From positions 1,426,001 to 1,490,000 of the forward strand of contig JAMXSV010000023.1 of NCBI GenBank assembly GCA_027559495.1: a DNA stretch of 64,000 bases. The letters run 5' to 3'. The stretch's first letter is position 1; each line of letters starts with the position of its first letter. Source of the DNA: Aurifilum marmelostoma. Lineage: Eukaryota > Ascomycota > Sordariomycetes > Diaporthales > Cryphonectriaceae. This document shows, one piece after another, positions 56,647-64,000 of this stretch. The position numbers were made by a program, and so were the translations under genes. The notes beneath the pieces are model-generated. The model worked only from the letters and a program-made list of their open reading frames with translations. It searched no databases and was not told the DNA's origin.

Positions 56647-59600
56647 TTACTCTGTAAATCCCATCATAGGGTACAGAGGAACTGGCATCCCTGCGCCCCC
56701 ATTATTATTATATCTGGAGTCCATCTGCGCAGATGGCATTGGTGGTGTGGCAAATATAGACGGTGCCGCGGCATCTGCAACGGCAAAGTCATTCATCGCA
56801 GCATCGTTATAGAGCGCCGGGTCGGTCACCGACGCTGCCTGCGCGGTGCCGCCAGCGGCGCCAGAAGTCGGAGGAGCCCATGCCTCCCATAGGTTATCAA
56901 AGTGAAACCATTCCGTGTCAGACAACATATCTCCTCCTGCAGAGGTGGCAGGAGTGGTGACAGCGGGCACCCCCCCGGGGGACGGCGTGGGACCGGCCAT
57001 GTTGGCAGAGTCGCGGCGTGGTAAGCCGGGTGGCTTCGGCGCCTGCTGGGAGTTGATCGATGTGAAGCTCGAGGCGGCCAAGGGGTTCGTGGGAATGGCG
57101 GGATTGAGATGAGGCGGCGGATGTGACAGGAAGAAGTTGGCCATTGGATCATTGGATGAGTTACTTATTGTGCCTGTGGGTGTATTCGGAACAGAGGTGG
57201 GGTCTGGGCCTGCTGATGTTATCGCAGGATTCCTGGTCACGATAACATGGTTAAAAGTCGTCAAGATGTAGACCAGACGACCGGCTTGTGGGTCTGACTT
57301 GGCACAATAGTTCATGACTGTCATGGCTTTGTGGAAGGTCTCGGCGTAGGCAGGGTTCTGGTGAAGACAGGCGAACTCGCTGCTGAGGACAACCAGAGCG
57401 GCAGCAAAGAGAAAATGTCTAGAGCAAAAGTCAGCCATGCGTTGCAGCCAAGTCGAGGGTCTTCTGTGTGCGAGAACTCACATCACAAAAGGGTCACGCT
57501 GTGGCAGATATTTGCCCTCAAAACCCATGTGCACAAGTGAGACAGTATGGTAGGCAGCATTCACACAGGCCTCAGAGAACTTCTCCATCCTTGAGCCTGG
57601 GCGTATCGCTGCGCGAGGTATGCCTCGCTTCTCCTGCTGCAGCCGGTTCATCAGAAAGAGGAAAAACGGCCTCGTCAACAGAATGACTGCATGGCAATAC
57701 AACAGGTTGACGTGTAGGATAGCCATCCCGTGTTTCGGGTCGATGTCAGTGTTCATGGCCCGTCGCCAGTGAAGATTGGGATTGTACTTTTGCGGCCCTC
57801 CCTTGCACTGTTCCGATATGTCCTGGGCAAGCCTGGTTGAGGTCTTGCGATGCGCGTAGATCTTTTTCAGTATGATCCCGATGACCTGACAGCTACGCAC
57901 GGCAGCGTTCAGGCCACCAAAGGATGAAGAGTCGGTGTCGTTTGTTGCGAAATACTTGTCAGGTGTGACAAGAGCATCTGGAGAGCAGTCATCCTCGGAG
58001 ATGGACGTCGGCCGACCGAGAGCTGCTGCAAGAAAGCGGTCGAGAACGTATAGACTCCGCCAAACATTTCTCCGCTGCACACGATCTGGCACAGGAAAGA
58101 TGACCATGGTCTCGAGTCTGTGAAGGCCTAACGCATATGCAGACCTCACAGCCATGCCTGCCCCCTTGGTCAGTATCAAGAAGGCATCTTGTCTGGCTGG
58201 GCTGAACGTCTTACCGTGATACGCGTAGGATGCGTTTCGCTTCGTTTTTGCTAGCATGTATATTGACATAAGTAATAATGCCTGAACAGACCAGAAATCT
58301 GCATCCTCGAACCCCGTGGTAGGGTCTCCTAGGCACTTGGCATTTCTGAAGAAGAGTTCGGCACGATCCACCTGACCTGCCTGAAGCTTCTTTATTATCT
58401 TTTCGTCGTCACTGCCTGGGAGGGGTGTAGCAAGCAGGAGGCCAATGGCAAAAACAAGGTTCAGCAGGCACAGGAAGGTCGGTTCCGCAGCCAGGGGATC
58501 TTGGTAGCAGACATCAAGTCGTTTGGCGAAGGCAGTCCGTTCGAAAACCTCCACTAGGCTGTTGGTCTGGCACAAGTCAGCACAATTTGGTCTCTAACAG
58601 AGCCTGCAGGAGCCGACGTCTGTACAGTCTCAACGATCCTAGATGCTCGCATTCCGTTCTCGCCGGAATCGTTCCGCTGGGGCCTGAGACAACGACTTTG
58701 TCGGATTTATAAGCATGAGCGACATAAACGCAAACAACTTACATTTGTGAAGTAGGACTTGACAAGGACGTCGGCAGTCTTGCGATCCGGAAGCAAGACG
58801 GGCGCTCTCGCATCTGGCGAGATGGTCGTAGTTGCCTCCATGAGCCGGTGGCGACTGGGATCTGTGGTGAACTGCGATGGCCCATCCACACTCTCTACTA
58901 TCATGCGGATGAACTGTAGGTATGACAGCGTCGCGGAGTCACCGAGATATACTAAGACTGTTATCAACAAATCAAGAAGACCCTGGTAGGGGGACCGAGG
59001 CGCAGGCCACTCACGTAGTCTTCCTGTAGGATCCTGAAGCATCCTGGTTTCGGTATAGACCTCGGCGACCTCATCAGCAGCGCTCACAGTACTCTGCCTC
59101 GAGCGGGCGTCCGGATCCAGCTCTCGGCCGGGCAGGCCAGGGCCAGCAGGTGCAAGCGTGGGAGTTGGGAGGCGTGGTAGCCGAGCCGTATCATTGGATT
59201 CCGACGCGCGACGACGAGCTGGCTTTTGACGAGCTGGGGGGGCGGATCCTTCTCCCGAGGCCTTCAACCTCTTGGGAGCTGGCTCGGTGGTAGACTCGAC
59301 AGCATCCGATGTCAATGGGCCCCCGTCCCGAAGAGAAGCATCTGTGGCTGAAGCTTGTCTGGGCCCGCCGTTGTGGCCCGGTGCGGAGCCGTTTTGTGCG
59401 ACGTATTCACAATTGAAGCCCCTCTTGGTGCATGTGTTACAAGGCTGCAACCCATTGCACTACACGGGTTTTGGTTGGTTAGCCGCCGAGATATTTCGAC
59501 TCGTAACATGAGGAGGAGGAAGCACAGCAACGACAACCAAACAGATGAGACAAGATGGGGCCTGTAGTCTTCGGCATTGCTGCCGAGCACTCCTCCTCTC

Positions 59601-59890
59601 TCAGAACCTCTGCCCTCCTTCCTCATCACATGGTGCCTGGAACTAGGTGATACATGTATAGAACGGAGTGTTTTCTTCCCCCGAAGAAACCCAAAAGAGT
59701 GCCAAGAGGAGGGACCTGCTGAGGCAGGGAGGAGATGGAGCTTGATTGGCCAGGGAGGAAGGAAACAATGAGAGTGTGGTGTCGGCATCCGGGACAGATA
59801 TGCTCTCACCTTCTGCTTCCGACGCTTACAGGACTCGCAGGCCTGCGCAGTACGAATTCTCTTGTCATCTGGGACTTTAGGCCGGGTCAT
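56647..59890 (-). CDS. Zn2Cys6 transcription factor with fungal-specific domain
   Basis: Exons are 59890-59810, 59459-59015, 58957-58743, 58566-57482 and 57418-56647, giving 865 residues. The binuclear cluster is complete: Cys at 18, 21, 28, 34, 37 and 44 (C-x2-C-x6-C-x5-C-x2-C-x6-C), preceded by DDKRIRTAQ. The first intron is 350 nt, unusually long here, and lies just before the third Cys. The middle region is the fungal-specific transcription factor domain: FERTAFAKRLDVCYQDPLAA, ADFWSVQALLLMSIYMLAKT, GMAVRSAYALGLHRLETM, RRNVWRSLYVLDRFLAAALG and RPTSISEDDC. The C-terminal 150 residues are Pro/Ser/Ala/Asn-rich with an acidic-hydrophobic patch (DMLSDTEWFHFDNLWEAW) that looks like an activation domain. 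The target is unknown; it could control the OPT or MFS neighbour. Confidence 0.93.
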
Positions 59891-60084
59891 CGTCTGGCGA
59901 GAGAGAGAGAGACACAGACAGCGTAAGTGGGGGGACGGGGCCTAGACACGCTTAGAGACAGGAAAGGGTGTGGCAGTGGTCGCAGTCACGGCAGGTCGCG
60001 GCCCGCCATGCGCGGAGCAAGCCAAGCACCTGCGCGTGTGAGGGAGGGTGATGGATCGTGTCGGAAGTGGACCCGAGGAGGAAA

Positions 60085-60120
60085 GTGAGAGGTGAGGTGA
60101 GGTGAGATGAGGTGATGAGA
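60085..60120. repeat. GGTGA tandem repeat
   Basis: About six imperfect copies of GGTGA, roughly 200 nt upstream of the Zn2Cys6 start. Confidence 0.8.
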
Positions 60121-61756
60121 TGGTCGACAGCGAGTCTCGACCGGGCTTCAAGCTTCGGAGCGGATCCTCCCCAGCGAACGGAGGCGGCGGAGGTTGAATG
60201 ATCGGCTAAGTCCCCTTGCCTTGCCTACCCACTCCGTACGGGCCGAATACTCGAAAAAGCAAGGTCGGCAAACACGGAAGCCCGACCTTTGAAGAGAGCT
60301 CCTGAGGTGAAGACAGAATGGCTGGCACGGAGCCTGGTGGATCACCGGATCTTATCAACCTCACAGCTGTTGTCGGTAAATGCTTGCAGCACGCCTCATC
60401 CCCTGTCCAGCCAAGTAAGGGGAGAACAAGCGGTATAGGTGGGGTTAGAAGGGGAGTGGAGGAATGTGAACAAGCTCACAAGGCAGGAGGCACCAGTATG
60501 CAGATAGGTGAGGTGGTTGAACAAGCTTGAGCTAGATAAACAAGTGAAGGTCAAACAGCTGGGGGAAAGGAGAGGACGTCAATAACAGCTGTGGCATTTG
60601 GTGGTGATGGAGGCTGATGGCAAAGCATGGAAGCAGCTTCAGCAGGTTGAGGTCATGCCTGGTAAGTTCTGGGAAGGGACGAGGGATGAATCGAATCGGC
60701 TTGACAGATATGAGGCAGCTGGTTGGTCTAGGCAAGCTTGGCAAGGTTAGTGGTTGTTGGTTTAGAGGGGGGGAGGTGGTCTGGGAAGGTGGGGGAGCGT
60801 GTGGGTCTGGGTGTGTTGAGCTCGTTGAGCTGCGAAGCTACTTTACGCAGGAGACATCGAAAAGAACAAAGATTGTCCAATGTGAGCAGAGAGTACGTAC
60901 TATGACAAAGTAAGGTTGGGATGTAACTAGAGCCAAGATCGAATTGCCGGTGTGTGTGTTGACAGGACATGGGGTGTGTGAGGGTGTCCTTAGGTACCAC
61001 GGTACTAGTAGAGAGCAGATGACAGGTACAAGGTTTACACTGGAATGGTGCTATGGCGCCATGGTACTAGGATGCTGTGGCACTAGGGTACTGAGGTACG
61101 CCTCTATACTTTCCTGAAAGTAAGCAGGCTAGTAAGTCATTGGACGTCACCCACCATCCTTCCCTACCTTCTGTGAGGGGAACAGGCACCAGCAATGTCA
61201 GATACGAGGGGGCAATCATAAACACTATTGGGCATATAATCAACCCTTTGATTCAGCTGTGGCTTGATGATGGTGGGCAAATCAAGGCTACACCTGGCCA
61301 TGCTTGATGACAATCATGTAGAGGCTGCAGGTCAATATTCTTTTTTGTGTAGTTCTCACTGTTGATATGCCAGATGCAGTGTGACGGCGTGTCAGTGGCT
61401 TGTACGTACATGGTTACGCTATAGTGGCACTATCACCATAAGTGGAAAATACAAGGGACAGGGGCAGCATCCCGGAATTGTACCCGCCTTTCCTCCCCAT
61501 CGGATGACGCACCTATTTAGCATCCTGCAGAAGAGCGCCTTGGTCGTCACACACATCCCCCACAATCATGACCACCCTCCTTAGAAAACCTAGCCCTCTG
61601 TGCCCACCAATATCTCTCAACATTCTCTCCATTGTCTTGTCGCGCAAGTTATGACTAATCAGCCCTTGTCTGTGTATGCTCAAGGCAGGGGGTTGACAAG
61701 GCTATGCACAGCACTATACTGTGTAATGGGACCAAATAGAGGAGAGATGGGAGGAA

Positions 61757-61769
61757 GGGGGGGGGGGGG
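61757..61769. repeat. poly-G run (13) in homopurine tract
   Basis: Thirteen G inside an approximately 55-nt G/A-rich strand, 130 nt beyond the MFS stop. Confidence 0.9.
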
Positions 61770-61899
61770 TGGGAGAGAGAGACAGAGACGATATAGGACA
61801 ATCTCATTGTGAGTGGGTATCATTGCTCAATCATTATGTGTGTCGTCTTATGACATGTACAAAAGTACCGAATGAAACTGACGATATACATAGATGCAT

Positions 61900-63780
61900 C
61901 TAGTGCTGCTTGTTGTCAATGGGCCTCGGGTCGAACTGCCTCGCTGCAAAGTACTTGTATCGCGCTGCGCTCTTGAAACGCCAGACCTTGCCCTTCCAGA
62001 TGAGGGCAAAGGCAAAGAGCAGCACCGCCAGCCCGATGGCGCCGATGGTGTTGAACACATTCGAGATGCCCACCGCATTGATCCACGGTGTCATGGCGAA
62101 GACGAAGACGGTGCTGAGCGTATTTCGCGAGAAGGTGAGTGCCACCAGGGCGTCGCCGATGATCTGGTGGACCGACGGGTGTCTCGAGTTAGCTTGACTG
62201 TCTCTGCTGCCTGTCCTTGCTCCTGCCCCTCTTGCTGGTGCTGCTTACCTCGTTGTACGCATCCGTCATGTATGTCAGGGCAATAGAGGAGATGGGCGCG
62301 GAGCCGAAGCTGCAGAGACCCCAGGCCCAGGCCACGGCAACCCACGACTGCCCGCCCTGCAGGGCGTACCCATACCAGAAGGCCCCCGCGACCTGGAAGG
62401 GGATGAAGGGCACGAAGATCCAGAGGCGCATCTCGGGCTCGTAGATGCCATCCTTCCTCTTCGCCAGGCGCAGGATGATCCAGTCGCTCAGACGACCACA
62501 GATGAGCGATCCAAGCGTGTTGCCGATGAAGGGCGCCAGGTTCATCAGGCCGATCTGGGTCGAGTTGAAGTTGTATGGCGCCTCGATCATGTACGTGCTC
62601 AGCGCCGCCGACATGACGGTCGACCAAGCCAGCAGCACCGCATATACCAGAGACATGTACGCCACGCCAGGGATGGTCACCAAGATCTGGAAGGGCTGAT
62701 ACGCGTGCCGGGCGAAGAGCATAAAGGGCCCCGGGGTCGTCGTCGCCATGCTCAGCATCTGCCAGTATGTCTTCCGCGGGATTGCCGGGTCGAGCTCGGC
62801 CGCTGTTGCCGACGAGGCGCTGTCCTGCGGCGACAGTGCTGCCTGGGCCTGCTTCTCCGGATCGGACGACTGCCGTCTCTTCTTGTCCATGTCGGTGTCG
62901 TTGGAGCCGACATTGGAGGCCGTCTCTGCCGACGACGGGGCCGGCTCTCCCACGATGGCGGCCTTGGTCCAGTCAAACTTGGACTCCTCGAAGCCAAAGA
63001 TGAAGGCGACGAGGACGAGCCCGAAGAAGATGGTCATGTACCACCACACCCACCGCCAGCCCTGCGAGGTGGTGACGAAGCCGGCGGCGACGGGCGCGAG
63101 GAAGCTTCCCATGTTGGACGCCCAGATGTAGATGGAGTTCATCAGGCCTCTCTGATGGACAAAGAAGACGTCGGCCACTGTCATCTGAACCATGGTCTCG
63201 GCCAGCGACCCGACCCAGCACTGCAGGGCGTTAACACCCCACCAGTCGCCGGCGGTCTCGGTCCTTGCCGCCCAGATCATGATGGCCATCTGCGCCGCGC
63301 TGCTGAGGATGTAGATGGGCCGCAGTCCGTACTTGAGCGCGAAGGGGATCAGCATGAAGCTTCCGAGGGCGAGCGTCGCGCAGCCAATGGCGTACGTGTT
63401 GTTCCTATGCGGCCAGGTCAGCACAAGTCCACCACAGACAAGCCCGACGACAACATAATGTCTACGTACATCAGCACGGCATCAAAGCCCAGCTCGTCCT
63501 CCATCGGACCCCAGGTCGGGGTGGTGGCATTGGTCTGAGCGAAAGACATGACGGCGTAGAATGTCGCCAGGCCAAAGTTGAGGTATTTCCTCCACTTGGC
63601 CCAGTTCAGCGGGTCGTTCGCATCGCTGGTCGGTCGGGGCTGCAGGATGATGTCTGCAGCCTCGTCTCCGTGCAGCTTCTCGAGCCGGACAGTGCCTGGG
63701 GGCCAGGCTGGATCATCCGCTGTGGTCGCTGCGGCGGCGGCAGCAGCAGCAGAAGGCATGGCTCCACTTCCGGCTCCCAT
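61900..63780 (-). CDS. MFS transporter, DHA1-like
   Basis: Exons are 63780-63470, 63404-62249 and 62163-61900, giving 576 residues. A short Ala-rich cytosolic N-terminus (AMPSAAAAAAAATT) precedes the marker DIILQPRPTSDANDPLNWAK, shared by a large group of fungal DHA1-type carriers (Hol1-like and relatives). Twelve membrane helices are visible in two sets of six. Transport motifs include MNNTYAIGCATLALGSFMLI, VFFVHQRGLMNSIYIWASNM and LICGRLSDWIILRLAKRKDG. The central loop is acidic and Ser-rich (SNDTDMDKKRRQSSDPEK). The final exon joins as YNE-IIGDALVALTFSRNTL, the usual terminal helices. The ATG at 63780 is the only one upstream of the family motif that fits. Substrate unknown; possibly a nutrient, a polyamine or a toxic compound. 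Confidence 0.93.
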
Positions 63781-64000
63781 ATCCACTGCGCGGTTGGTGG
63801 TGACGGGAATCAAGAGCAGCACGCACGCTCCCTGTTTAGCACAGCTGAATGCGTCCCAGCAGTACTAATATTGAACTCTCCTGTTTCTCTCTCTCCCTCG
63901 ACGCTCTACATCATCACTTTCTGGTCACCTTCGTGGCTATACCAGCGCTATTTGAATTGCATATGGGCGTCGCCTATCCCATACTGACTGATCTAACCTG
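63781..64000. other. MFS upstream region, to window end
   Basis: 220 bp of promoter or leader for the minus-strand MFS gene, with a CT-rich + strand (GA-rich in the gene's direction). The window ends here. Confidence 0.5.

Larger units (their letters stand above)
59891..61899. other. intergenic, 2.0 kb
   Basis: Upstream region of the Zn2Cys6 gene and 3' flank of the MFS gene. It contains GGTGA tandem repeats (60085-60120), scattered GGTACTAG/GGTACT-like repeats (about 60992-61100) and a 13-base G run in a purine strand (61757-61769). I see no gene. Confidence 0.5.

Noticed and set aside
62705..63538. 277-codon open frame on the + strand
   Set aside because: Antisense to the MFS transporter; low-complexity Gly/Arg/His-rich product.

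Overview
The window is nuclear DNA from a filamentous ascomycete (Pezizomycotina, most likely a Sordariomycete). The grounds are short spliceosomal introns with GTRAGT-type donors and CTRAY-like branch sites, well-separated monocistronic genes on both strands, and a typical fungal gene set (Zn2Cys6 factor, OPT and MFS carriers, MST50/Ste50 adaptor, DUF4211 protein). I can support 19 protein genes, rebuilt exon by exon. I see no rRNA, tRNA, CRISPR array or intact transposon.

Layout. 1.1-2.8 kb: mitochondrial GABA transaminase (-), broken by a one-base homopolymer slip. 4.8-5.8 kb: CBF1-type bHLH factor (-). 8.8-10.3 kb: GID-complex subunit FYV10/Gid9 (+). 11.8-14.4 kb: CAF1 deadenylase (-) and complex I subunit B12 (+) sharing a divergent promoter. 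15.3-17.4 kb: an unrecognised coiled-coil protein (-) whose frame continues past a single TGA into a membrane-like extension. 18.9-22.5 kb: eIF6 (-) and the SUMO E1 subunit AOS1 (-). 23.7-29.0 kb: an unrecognised fungal protein (+) and a DUF4211 protein (+). 30.9-41.3 kb: Ste50-like MAPK adaptor (-) and the bromodomain AAA-ATPase Yta7/ATAD2 (-), separated by 3.7 kb without a gene. 43.3-50.7 kb: RPA49 (-), DHFR (+), CBP3 (-), CEM1 (-). 52.4-63.8 kb: an accessory-looking end with an oligopeptide transporter (+), an AT-rich gap, a Zn2Cys6 factor (-) and an MFS transporter (-).

How the genes relate. Most are unlinked housekeeping functions. Two themes recur. One is mitochondrial metabolism (GABA-T, NDUFB3, CBP3, CEM1). 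The other is growth control, ribosome production and mRNA turnover (eIF6, RPA49, CAF1). The last 12 kb could be a small nutrient-uptake neighbourhood in which the Zn2Cys6 factor controls one or both transporters; that is inference from position only.

Most interesting points: (1) the in-frame TGA followed by 128 open codons with hydrophobic segments after the coiled-coil gene; (2) a CAF1 3' end whose frame break is exactly repaired by a possible 46-nt intron; (3) an upstream ORF overlapping the CBF1 start; (4) methionine-rich extensions on AOS1; (5) six poly-G/C runs of 12-17 bases, all between genes. Two apparent one-base homopolymer slips in conserved genes also suggest some consensus error in the assembly.
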